Assembly (NCBI GenBank): GCA_030042795.1
Contig: JASHYZ010000463.1
Span: 1-9,036 of the forward strand
Origin: Terriglobia bacterium
Lineage (GTDB): Bacteria > Acidobacteriota > Terriglobia > UBA7540
Direction: 5' to 3'
DNA length: 9,036 nt
Below are positions 1-6,143 of the stretch, in pieces. Positions within the stretch are counted from its first letter, which is position 1. Every line of letters begins with the position of its first letter. A program made the translations under genes and the position numbers. Under the pieces are notes generated by a model. That model did not search any database. It was not told where the DNA came from and saw only the letters and a list, made by a program, of their open reading frames with translations.

Positions 1-54
1 ACAAGCCTTTCGCAGGCGGGACCGAGAACGGATGAGTTGGCCGAGACCGATAAC

Positions 55-83
55 TTAGCATTTGATAGCAGATGTATTATACT
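55..83 (+). promoter_or_regulatory. Putative sigma-70 promoter of the response regulator gene
   Basis: A -35-like TTAGCA (55-60, 4 of 6 to consensus) is followed after exactly 17 bases by TATACT (78-83, 5 of 6). Transcription would begin near 90 and leave a leader of roughly 50 bases before the ATG at 144. Bases 1-54 hold nothing I can assign; they could be the tail of an upstream gene. The call rests on box spacing alone. Confidence 0.4.
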
Positions 84-143
84 GTCAAGCGTCTGCAGAG
101 ATTCCGGCTAAGAGTTCAAGGCATCAGAGCCTAAGAGGTTTGG

Positions 144-1007
144 ATGAGTATTTTGATTGTTGAAGATAATCCCGTGAGCGCCCGAATGCTGGAAGTGACG
201 CTGCAGAAGAACGGGTACTCCACGGTTCGCGCACGGACGGGCCGCGAGGCCCTTGACGAGCTGCGCGAGCACGGCAGCCAAATCGAAATGGTGATTACCG
301 ACATCATGATGCCGGAAATGGACGGCCTGGAGCTATTCTCCGCCATCAGGTCGAATCCAAAATGGCAGTCACTGCCGGTGGTTGTGGCCAGCGCCGCCGC
401 TGACGCCGAGAGCGTTTCCAGGGCGGTGCGTTTGGGCTGTGAGGACTACATCCTCAAGCCGATCAATACCGCTCAATTACTGGAAAAGGTGCGCGGCATC
501 ATGGTGGATAAGATGCCCGTGCTCCGCGACCGTAACCAGGTGTTTGCCGACCTCGCCATAGAAACGGAACTGTATACCGATCTGGTGAATCTGTTCAAAA
601 GCCAGGCCCAGGCGCTTCTGGCCCGGCTGGCGGGCGCCCCCACGGAGGAATCCACTCAACGGTTGATCTCGGAAGCAATGGAACTTGCTGAGGGCGCCAA
701 ACTCGTAGGCGCGGAGAGGCTCACCATCCGGCTCGCGGCGCTCGCTCGCATCCAGTCCAAGGGCAAGCCCACGACCTCCGATCTTTGGGGACTCCGCGAA
801 GAACTCAAAGCCGTGTTGGATGCCCTAGCCACCGAGGAGGCTGCGCAAGGCGCGGCAGGACCCCAGACGTCATCTCCCGAAGCTTCAGTGCCGGCCGAAC
901 CTGCCCAAAGCCAACCTGCAGCCGCGCAACCTCCCGCAGCAGGAAGCGCCGATTCCCGGAACACCGGCTCCGCTCAGGGCGCGGCTTCTGATAACCCTCC
1001 GAAGTAG
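144..1007 (+). CDS. Response regulator with receiver domain and degenerate HPt-like domain
   Basis: A cytoplasmic two-component signalling protein of 287 residues. Residues 1-120 form a complete receiver (CheY-like) domain: acidic pair E7-D8, phosphoacceptor D53 in the VITDIMMPEMDG context, S83 as the switch Ser/Thr, and K105-P106. Residues about 140-205 resemble a histidine phosphotransfer (HPt) helical domain: AMELAEGAKLVGAERL aligns with the usual AHTLKGSAANLGAERL, but the phosphorylated His is Met179 and the following Lys is Ala182, so phosphotransfer is not expected. Residues 233-287 are a low-complexity Ala/Pro/Gln/Ser tail, probably disordered. There is no DNA-binding or enzymatic output domain, so it probably acts through protein contacts. 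The ATG at 144 is supported by AAGAGG at 133-138, five bases upstream. No partner kinase lies in the window. Confidence 0.9.
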   Translation: MSILIVEDNPVSARMLEVTLQKNGYSTVRARTGREALDELREHGSQIEMVITDIMMPEMDGLELFSAIRSNPKWQSLPVVVASAAADAESVSRAVRLGCEDYILKPINTAQLLEKVRGIMVDKMPVLRDRNQVFADLAIETELYTDLVNLFKSQAQALLARLAGAPTEESTQRLISEAMELAEGAKLVGAERLTIRLAALARIQSKGKPTTSDLWGLREELKAVLDALATEEAAQGAAGPQTSSPEASVPAEPAQSQPAAAQPPAAGSADSRNTGSAQGAASDNPPK

Positions 1008-1046
1008 CCAGGGCACGAGCCCTGGGAGCGCGGGCATCTTGCCCGC
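1008..1046. repeat. Tandem palindromes directly after the regulator stop codon
   Basis: Two perfect hairpins follow the TAG at 1005-1007 without a gap. The first pairs CCAGGGC (1008-1014) with GCCCTGG (1019-1025) around a 4-base loop. The second pairs GCGGGC (1030-1035) with GCCCGC (1041-1046) around ATCTT. No T-tract follows, so this is more like a REP-type intergenic repeat than a classical intrinsic terminator, although it may still protect or end the transcript. Similar GC-rich hairpins recur at 7382-7477. Confidence 0.65.
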
Positions 1047-1128
1047 CTTCTGTTCCGTCTCGGGGCCGGCGACTTTCCAACAGCCTGCAGCGGGCAATGG
1101 GGAGCCCCAGAAACAAGCCTTGAAAAAT

Positions 1129-1240
1129 CAACCACAGAGGCTCAAAGACACAGAGAAAGCAAAAGAGAATCGCCCGAGGGTTTAGCATTCCTTTGCAAGC
1201 GCTTCCCGTTGTTCTCCGTGCCTCTATGTCTCTGTGGTGG
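1129..1240. repeat. Imperfect 29-base inverted repeat of the 'CTCTGTGTCTCTGTGG' type
   Basis: The left arm (1129-1157) and the reverse complement of the right arm (1212-1240) agree at 22 of 29 positions, separated by 54 bases. The arms are built from the short words ACCACAGAG and CACAGAGA, a dispersed repeat type I associate with the non-coding DNA of several soil phyla. The shape (paired arms, no coding capacity between them) would suit a small mobile palindromic element. I do not see flanking target duplications. Confidence 0.6.
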
Positions 1241-1262
1241 AGCTTTCTTTTTCGAACGAAAT

Positions 1263-1404
1263 GAATCCAGCCCTCGCGAGCCCTCCGCACGCCCAACCCC
1301 GTCATTCCCGCGAAAAGCCTGCCCTGAGCCTGCCAAAGGGCGGGAGTCCAGCCCTTGCGCACCCTCCCGCACACGCACGCTGTCATTCCCGCGCAGGCGG
1401 GAAT
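1263..1404. repeat. dRS3-like palindromes in an approximately 80-base tandem arrangement
   Basis: A perfect 20-base palindrome lies at 1385-1404: ATTCCCGC, loop GCAG, GCGGGAAT. It matches the form ATTCCC-N8-GGGAAT known from the neisserial dRS3 repeat and seen in other bacteria. A second ATTCCCGCG copy (1304-1312) pairs less well with GCGGGAGT downstream. The surrounding text recurs: GAATCCAGCCCTCGCGAG at 1263 resembles GAGTCCAGCCCTTGCGCA at 1344, and GAATCCA appears again at 1401, so the block looks like a duplicated unit. The intervening CCCTGAGCCTGCCAAAGG is another common dispersed-repeat word. Confidence 0.6.
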
Positions 1405-1407
1405 CCA

Positions 1408-1950
1408 CCCCCCCTTATCAAAGTGATTAAGCCTGTCCGGCAACCCCTAAAAAGTTCTTGACATCTCTACTTAATCCATCTTAAAAACATAGCCGTTCTT
1501 TTACTGGCCAACTGATTAGTTGTTGGGCCGAGGTGGTCATAATCCAGCAAGACATCTAAGAGCAATAGAGCCCTGGGGGGCAACCATATGGCTCGGATCG
1601 CTCACATTTCCATAACTTTACTTTTAGGGCTGCGTTGGCGCCCTTAAAGGGGTCGGCAGAGTCAGGCGTGCAGGTGCCTGTGTGTGTGTCTGCGTTCGAA
1701 CCGAGTTGCGCGTACTGGGATGCCGCCGCTGAAAGACGCGCATAACTCGGTGGCACTTTTCGGCTCGAAATTTCGCTTTTGGTTGCGGGGCAAGTGTGCG
1801 GGCGGGGCGAAGTACCGGCTTTCAGTGACCTTGCCAGAAGTAATGCCACTCGTACGAACAGCTCCCAGGCACATTTACGAAGGCAATCGGAAGAATATGC
1901 AAGGCAAGGGCGGCGTGGATCGGAGGACGACCGCTCTCTGCCGACCGGTC
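1408..1950. other. Gene-poor region upstream of the Ig-repeat protein
   Basis: More than 500 bases with no convincing gene on either strand. The short open frames here lack ribosome sites and recognisable motifs. Visible elements are a perfect -35 hexamer TTGACA at 1458-1463, a hairpin pairing AGGGC (1626-1630) with GCCCT (1640-1644), a TG-rich run at 1679-1690, and a perfect 10-base palindrome CGAAATTTCG at 1766-1775. A weak promoter nearer the next gene could be TTGCCA (1831-1836), 16 bases, TACGAA (1853-1858). The stretch could be a long leader, a regulatory region or a decayed gene. Confidence 0.4.
1458..1487 (+). promoter_or_regulatory. Possible promoter with a perfect -35 box
   Basis: TTGACA (1458-1463) is followed after 18 bases by TAAAAA (1482-1487, 4 of 6). 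If used for the gene at 1967 it would give a leader of nearly 480 bases, which is unusually long, so it may instead serve an unrecognised short transcript. Confidence 0.25.
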
Positions 1951-1966
1951 AGGAGGTCTCTCGCTT

Positions 1967-4378
1967 ATGGCCAAGATCAGGGGAACTACGTGCTTCATTG
2001 GGGGATTGCTGGTAACCGCCACTATGGCAACGGCAAGCGGCCTACCCCAGCGTCACGCCTTCCCTGGCCCCAGCGCCGCCTCGCAGCCCTCGGCTGCAAC
2101 CACGCCTACGTTGGGCGTCTGCGACTCTAAGACACCTAAGGCGCCCTGCATCAAGCAGCCTACTGAGGGATCACCGCAGGTCACTGGCCAAGGGACGAAG
2201 GGCGACAGCGTCACGGCCAAGATTACACGTGCAGGCGGGAAGCAAGAGGTCGCCGGGCCCGTCACTGTTGGAGACGATGGCGCGTTCACGATCCCTTTGG
2301 CTTCCCCCTTTCAGGAAAGCGACGTTGTTGAAGTCGATGAGACCAGCGCACCCGTAACGGGAGCCGCGGTGTCGGTTGAACCGGTGACTCCCATAACCTG
2401 CGAGGCTCCCTACCCCTGTATCCAGCAACCTTACGTAGGTGACACACAGGTAAGCGGCAAGGCGAAACTTACCGGAGGTAAGGTGCCTAAAGGCGCGACA
2501 GTTAGCATCACGATATTGAAGCGCACGGGTGCTACCGAGTCTTGCACGCCGAAACCTGACGGAACCTTCACCATCGCAGTGAGCCCGGCGTTGAACCAAG
2601 GCGAGATCTTGGAGGCTCATCAATCCGACCCACAAGACGGGGAACCAGTCGGCGTTAAAGTCCGGCCGACCGCAAGCTGTGACGCCCAGTTGCCCTGTGT
2701 GGCGCAGCCGCACGTAGGTGACACCAAAGTAGCTGGAAAGGCCAAACCAGACTCAGCGACCGGCAAGGTTGCTGAGGGGACACGAGTCAGCATCACCATC
2801 GATGGCAAGCCTGCAGGCAGCCCCGTCAGCGTCAAAGACGACGGGACATTTGTGATCTATTTGGATTCACCTCTTGAGCGACCTAAGCCCTCTCAGGCAC
2901 CTCAGATCGTGCAGGCGAGCCAGACCGGCCCAACTATCTCCGGAAACCCGATTGCGATTCAGAAGGAACCTTCCAGGATCTGCTCTCCTACGTCATCCGA
3001 GCTGCCATGTCTTGACCCTCTCTACGCCAACACCCAAGCGATCACCGGACATGCCGCGAAGGGGTCTGACGTTACCGTCTCGATAAATGACGGCAAGCCT
3101 ACCTACGTTTACAACGACGACGGAGAGTTCAAGCTGCCCTTGAAGGGGTCTCTAAGTCAATATGACAAGGTGCGCGCCGACCAGAAGAACCCGGACGGAA
3201 CCACCGCTACGACCGGTACGATTCACGTCGGCGCCCCGAAGCCCAACCCGAATTCAGGCCAGTCGCTGTACTCACTCATGTTGGGCGGAGTTGATGTCAC
3301 TTCCACGAGCTCGAGTGGCCCGAAAGGACAGTACTCCGTGGATGTCAGGCTGTCTGCGCCGCTCGGCTCGGGCTCAGATCCTCTGGAGGCTCCGCTTTGG
3401 GTGTGGCTCAATCCCAGGGTTGCCAGCCTCCCTACCTCTCAAACAGCCAACATAAGTTCCCTCGCGTCGTCCACCACAGCTTTTTCCAGCTCCGGGGTGC
3501 CAACGACGCTCGGCGCGATTACGCAGAGTTTGGAGTTTCACGGCGGCCTGGAGGTTGCGATTCTGAAACCAAGGAAGGAGGTACTCTTCACCGGCATTCT
3601 GGGCAATCAGACCATAGGTATCTCCCTCATCGGAGGGCTGGGAGCCGTTTCGCCTTTCAATTCGGCAGCAGGAGCTCAGGAGTACAATCTGGGTACGCTC
3701 AACACCGGAAAACAGACAGGGACCGCGAACGTCACCAATCTATTGCAACAATTCTCAAACACCCCGCAACTTCAGTCACAATACCCGCAACTTTACAATA
3801 CGCTGTCTACGAATTGTCCAAATTCAGGTTCTTCGCCTACTCCGGCAGCCGCTTGCAGCTACGAGTATGTTGGCTTCGTCCTTCCCAACCGCTCTCGTTT
3901 CGAGCGAAGTTGGGCGCTCGGTATGCGCGTGAAGTCTTTCTATTTTGCGAGTGGCTGTACCCAAGCAAGTATCGACCCTAAGGACGTCAGTCTCCGCTGC
4001 CAGCCAGAGGGTACGTTTCCTGGCACGTTGGATGTCACACTTGGGCAAGACGAGTCCGTCACAGCGGGGCGCCTCTATGGATTCGTACTAACGGTCTCGG
4101 CGAGCTATCCCATTCCAGGGTTGGCATGGGCGCGGGTTTTCGGCTCAGCCTATCTCGGACTTAGCAAGAACGAGAATTCACCGGTCCTGCCCCTCGACCC
4201 GGTCTCCAGTTTCATCGATCTCAGCAATACGTCGTTAATACTTCAACCCGTCATGCCGCAAAATCAAGACTACTTTCGCCTCGGGTTTGGAGTTGACATC
4301 GCACAGCTCATTAACTCAAAGAAAAAGAAGATCTCAGACAAAACGAGTTCTTCTGGAGGCTCCACAGGCAGCCAGTGA
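1967..4378 (+). CDS. Secreted four-repeat Ig-like protein with C-terminal beta-rich (possibly outer-membrane) domain
   Basis: 803 residues, exported. The ATG at 1967 has a full AGGAGG (1951-1956) 10 bases upstream. Residues 1-23 form a signal peptide (K3, R5, hydrophobic core, ATA before the likely cut). After a Pro/Ser/Ala linker come four repeats starting at C52, C145, C238 and C339 (steps of 93, 93 and 101 residues). Each opens with Cys-x(5-8)-Cys-[I/V/L] and has a core of alternating hydrophobic residues plus D/P-D-G-x-F (103-107, 197-201, 291-295, 384-388), as in bacterial Ig-like (Big_6-type) folds. Residues about 432-780 are rich in amphipathic strands (LWVWLNPRV, SWALGMRVKSFYF, YFRLGFGVDIAQL) and contain four more cysteines; this could be an outer-membrane barrel. 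The lysine-rich tail (K785-K788, then Ser/Gly) is not a normal barrel end. It is the first gene of the set with 4485-4607 and 4588-5394. Ligand and role are unknown. Confidence 0.85.
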   Translation: MAKIRGTTCFIGGLLVTATMATASGLPQRHAFPGPSAASQPSAATTPTLGVCDSKTPKAPCIKQPTEGSPQVTGQGTKGDSVTAKITRAGGKQEVAGPVTVGDDGAFTIPLASPFQESDVVEVDETSAPVTGAAVSVEPVTPITCEAPYPCIQQPYVGDTQVSGKAKLTGGKVPKGATVSITILKRTGATESCTPKPDGTFTIAVSPALNQGEILEAHQSDPQDGEPVGVKVRPTASCDAQLPCVAQPHVGDTKVAGKAKPDSATGKVAEGTRVSITIDGKPAGSPVSVKDDGTFVIYLDSPLERPKPSQAPQIVQASQTGPTISGNPIAIQKEPSRICSPTSSELPCLDPLYANTQAITGHAAKGSDVTVSINDGKPTYVYNDDGEFKLPLKGSLSQYDKVRADQKNPDGTTATTGTIHVGAPKPNPNSGQSLYSLMLGGVDVTSTSSSGPKGQYSVDVRLSAPLGSGSDPLEAPLWVWLNPRVASLPTSQTANISSLASSTTAFSSSGVPTTLGAITQSLEFHGGLEVAILKPRKEVLFTGILGNQTIGISLIGGLGAVSPFNSAAGAQEYNLGTLNTGKQTGTANVTNLLQQFSNTPQLQSQYPQLYNTLSTNCPNSGSSPTPAAACSYEYVGFVLPNRSRFERSWALGMRVKSFYFASGCTQASIDPKDVSLRCQPEGTFPGTLDVTLGQDESVTAGRLYGFVLTVSASYPIPGLAWARVFGSAYLGLSKNENSPVLPLDPVSSFIDLSNTSLILQPVMPQNQDYFRLGFGVDIAQLINSKKKKISDKTSSSGGSTGSQ

Positions 4379-4397
4379 AAACTTCAGCATGCATAGG

Positions 4398-4422
4398 GCA
4401 GGGCTGAAAGCGAGCCTTGCGC
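4398..4422 (+). repeat. Single copy of the repeat that forms the 5401-5517 inverted pair
   Basis: In the 106-base gap between the Ig-repeat gene and the small membrane gene, 25 bases match the right-arm unit of the 5401-5517 repeat at 22 of 25 positions. The core is AGGGCTGAAAGCGAGCC. It can fold GGCT against AGCC. The gap contains no T-tract and no clear new promoter. Confidence 0.6.
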
Positions 4423-4484
4423 CACAATTCTTGAGGGAACCGCCTGAACGGTGCGACCAACAACCAAGGGGAGGCTTGTGAAAC

Positions 4485-4607
4485 ATGGAGCCCTACGACG
4501 TGGTAAATCTGTCGGTGTCAGCGTTGGCATTCTCCTGGACCATTGGGCTGCTTATCTACGCGTTGTCGTCACATAGCGCCTTGCACCATGATAAAGCAGT
4601 CCATTGA
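4485..4607 (+). CDS. Small single-span membrane protein (40 aa)
   Basis: An ATG at 4485, preceded by GGGAGG (4469-4474) with 10 bases between, opens a 40-codon frame ending in TGA (4605-4607). The product starts MEPYDVVNLSVSALAF and has one hydrophobic segment at about residues 8-29, then a short His-containing tail (SALHHDKAVH). One transmembrane helix, with the start of the tail lacking strong positive charge, leaves the orientation open. The last 20 bases overlap the start of the seven-span gene, an arrangement typical of translational coupling and of proteins needed together, such as a small subunit or regulator of the larger membrane protein. I do not recognise the family. Its size means automated annotation may miss it. 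Confidence 0.6.
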   Translation: MEPYDVVNLSVSALAFSWTIGLLIYALSSHSALHHDKAVH

Positions 4608-5394
4608 TGGGACAAGAACGTTAACGGGAGCCGGATGGACCCTGCTGTTTTGGGCCGGGTGGTGGCTATCATTGGTCTTGATCTATCTCTTTCTTTCAGG
4701 TTCGACGCTGTTCACTGTCTTGCTGGCCTCCAATCTCGGAAACGTGCTGGTGTTGGCCGCATCGGTTGCCTATTGCCGTGCTGAGGCCTTTCGGATCAAG
4801 GACATGCTGCCACTTCTCCTGCTCGTCCTTGTAGCCTCGATCCTAGGATCGGCGTTGACGAAGCTAATTCCCGGACCATCAGCCCGACTTGTGGCAATTG
4901 CTCCCTCGGCTGTGGTGTCGACCGCTGCGATGATCGCTATAGGGTGGTCCGTTCTGGTTCGCTGTGGCTGGGGAACCGCACCGTTCTTTGTACTAATGTC
5001 CGTCTATGCTTGCCTTCAACTACCTGCATTCGTGGACGCAATGGTTCTCCGAACGGGCGCGCAGCCCTACCTCTTCCCTTCGGGCTTTAATGTGGTGCGT
5101 AATACGTTCTTCCACGGGTTAGTCTGGGTATTCTATTTTCTCGCGTTTTTTAAAGTGATCATCGCGCTTTCATTCTTGGGCTATTTCTACGGCCCGGAGC
5201 ATGACCCAAAGGCTCTTTCATCAGTCATGACATGGCCTTCAGAGGAGGTGAGAGTGTCAATGCATCCGACTTATGCCCGCTTGCTAAAGTACGGGGCGGG
5301 ACTGGTTGGGTCAATGCTCGTGGGTCTATTTCTAAGCGCGGTCGCGCCGGCGATTCTGCCTACATTGCAGAAGCTGGTCACCTTGAGAAACTAA
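4588..5394 (+). CDS. Seven-span integral membrane protein of unknown function
   Basis: 268 residues from the ATG at 4588. The frame also opens at a TTG at 4543, but that would add 15 polar, Cys-rich residues (GCLSTRCRHIAPCT) with no ribosome site. The ATG lacks its own Shine-Dalgarno but sits inside the preceding small gene, so coupled translation is likely. Hydrophobic segments lie at about residues 15-37, 41-63, 73-93, 101-124, 129-150, 172-200 and 235-258, giving roughly seven inner-membrane helices. A hydrophilic loop (about 201-232, YGPEHDPKAL then SEEVRVSMHPTY) separates the last two. I see no transporter, protease or enzyme signature. Together with the 40-residue protein and the upstream secreted Ig-repeat protein it forms an apparent operon; a role in its export, anchoring or sensing is conceivable but unproven. 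Confidence 0.8.
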   Translation: MIKQSIDGTRTLTGAGWTLLFWAGWWLSLVLIYLFLSGSTLFTVLLASNLGNVLVLAASVAYCRAEAFRIKDMLPLLLLVLVASILGSALTKLIPGPSARLVAIAPSAVVSTAAMIAIGWSVLVRCGWGTAPFFVLMSVYACLQLPAFVDAMVLRTGAQPYLFPSGFNVVRNTFFHGLVWVFYFLAFFKVIIALSFLGYFYGPEHDPKALSSVMTWPSEEVRVSMHPTYARLLKYGAGLVGSMLVGLFLSAVAPAILPTLQKLVTLRN

Positions 5395-5400
5395 GCGGGC

Positions 5401-5517
5401 GTAGTGCAGGGCTCGCTTTTAGCCCTGCGGCCTTTCTCTTTGGGTTCTTTCAGCGCATTCACCCAAGGGAACCGAAGGCTGGAAAACCCGCAGGGCTAAA
5501 AGCGAGCCCTACGCTAC
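5401..5517. repeat. Long inverted repeat pair after the membrane gene, possible terminator
   Basis: The 30-base arms 5401-5430 and 5488-5517 are reverse complements with two mismatches, separated by 57 bases. Each arm is itself a hairpin: GCAGGGCT (5406-5413) pairs with AGCCCTGC (5421-5428) around a 7-base loop. The left hairpin begins 11 bases after the stop at 5392-5394 and is followed by the pyrimidine-rich CCTTTCTCTTTGGGTTCTTT, so it may end transcription of the 1967-5394 set. A third, single copy lies at 4398-4422. Confidence 0.7.
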
Positions 5518-5885
5518 ATCCGTTAACCCCGCCTTCCAAGCCTGGCGCATGGAGCAACCCCTGTGTCTTCTATCGCTTTCTCCAGGCGCCGCGTAGCTCA
5601 TTCTCAGGAGAATGCCTCAACTCCAAGAGTAGGCTACATATGAACAGCTACTCATCAAGCCTATTTAACTTGACAACGGCATAGCACTGTGCTAACCTCG
5701 GCGCATCTCGTCGAGAGGTGCGCGATGCCCCTCATCCTACGATCATTCTCCGGCCGCGAAGTAAAGCAGAACTCAAGCTATGGCACACACCGCCGTCCGT
5801 GCCCGCGGCTGCGAGTGACAAGCGAGGAGTGTCCAGTGAGGAGGAGGGCCGACTTCTCGGCCCGCGAAGCAAGTCCGAACCCACC
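5518..5885. other. Intergenic stretch without a convincing gene
   Basis: Contains the promoter-like site at 5670-5698 and a perfect 7-bp hairpin (GGGCCGA 5846-5852, loop CTTC, TCGGCCC 5857-5863). An open frame starts at ATG 5725 with GAGAGG six bases upstream (5713-5718) and continues to 6252, but its product is low-complexity and its downstream half is made of repeated DNA, so I do not call it a gene. See the findings for the open question. Confidence 0.4.
5670..5698 (+). promoter_or_regulatory. Promoter-like site with perfect -35 box
   Basis: TTGACA (5670-5675), 17-base spacer, TAACCT (5693-5698, matching the three most conserved -10 positions). It would start transcription near 5705, just before the GAGAGG and ATG at 5713-5727, and could drive the repeat-rich leader and the gene at 6291. 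Confidence 0.35.
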
Positions 5886-5891
5886 CCAGCG

Positions 5892-6075
5892 CGGCAGAGC
5901 CCCAACCAAGGACAGATTTGAGATTGCAGATCCAAAGAATTCACACGGCGAAGACAGCAGCGGCAAAGCCGCAGCGGGAGACAGATTTGAGATTGCGGAG
6001 ATTGCAGATCCAAAGAATCTGCAGAGGAAAGAAAGCAGTGGCAAAGCCCAAACCAGGGGCGGATTTGAGATCGAA
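5892..6075 (+). repeat. Three direct repeats with the core GATTTGAGATTG
   Basis: Three units begin at 5892, 5961 and 6039 (steps of 69 and 78 bases). Each opens with GGCA[G/A]AGCC and carries GATTTGAGAT about 25 bases later; the first two also share GCAGATCCAAAGAAT. The second unit has a 9-base internal duplication (GATTGCGGA followed by GATTGCAGA), which accounts for its extra length. The third is shortened and diverged. The identity falls from unit to unit, pointing to old duplication rather than a recent array. There are no uniform spacers, so this is not a CRISPR. Confidence 0.65.
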
Positions 6076-6143
6076 AATTTAATTGAAAGATTAGAAAAAT
6101 CTACGATTGAGGCAGAAAATGTCAAAAGCCAACGTTACGAACG

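Noticed and set aside
805..1443. 212-codon open frame on the - strand
   Set aside because: It crosses the repeat mosaic and the 3' part of the regulator gene, translating palindromic repeats; no ribosome site or motif.
1695..1701. TTCGAAC, resembling a tRNA T-loop
   Set aside because: The flanking bases do not form a T-stem, and no acceptor or anticodon arms can be placed around it.
1684..2130. 148-codon + frame overlapping the start of the Ig-repeat gene
   Set aside because: No Shine-Dalgarno, no recognisable motif, and it overlaps the well-supported start at 1967 in another frame.
3397..3981. 194-codon + frame inside the Ig-repeat gene
   Set aside because: Out-of-frame shadow of a longer, motif-supported coding sequence.
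4543..4587. TTG start extending the seven-span protein by 15 residues
   Set aside because: No ribosome site, and the extension is polar and Cys-rich; the ATG at 4588 puts the start in a coupled overlap.
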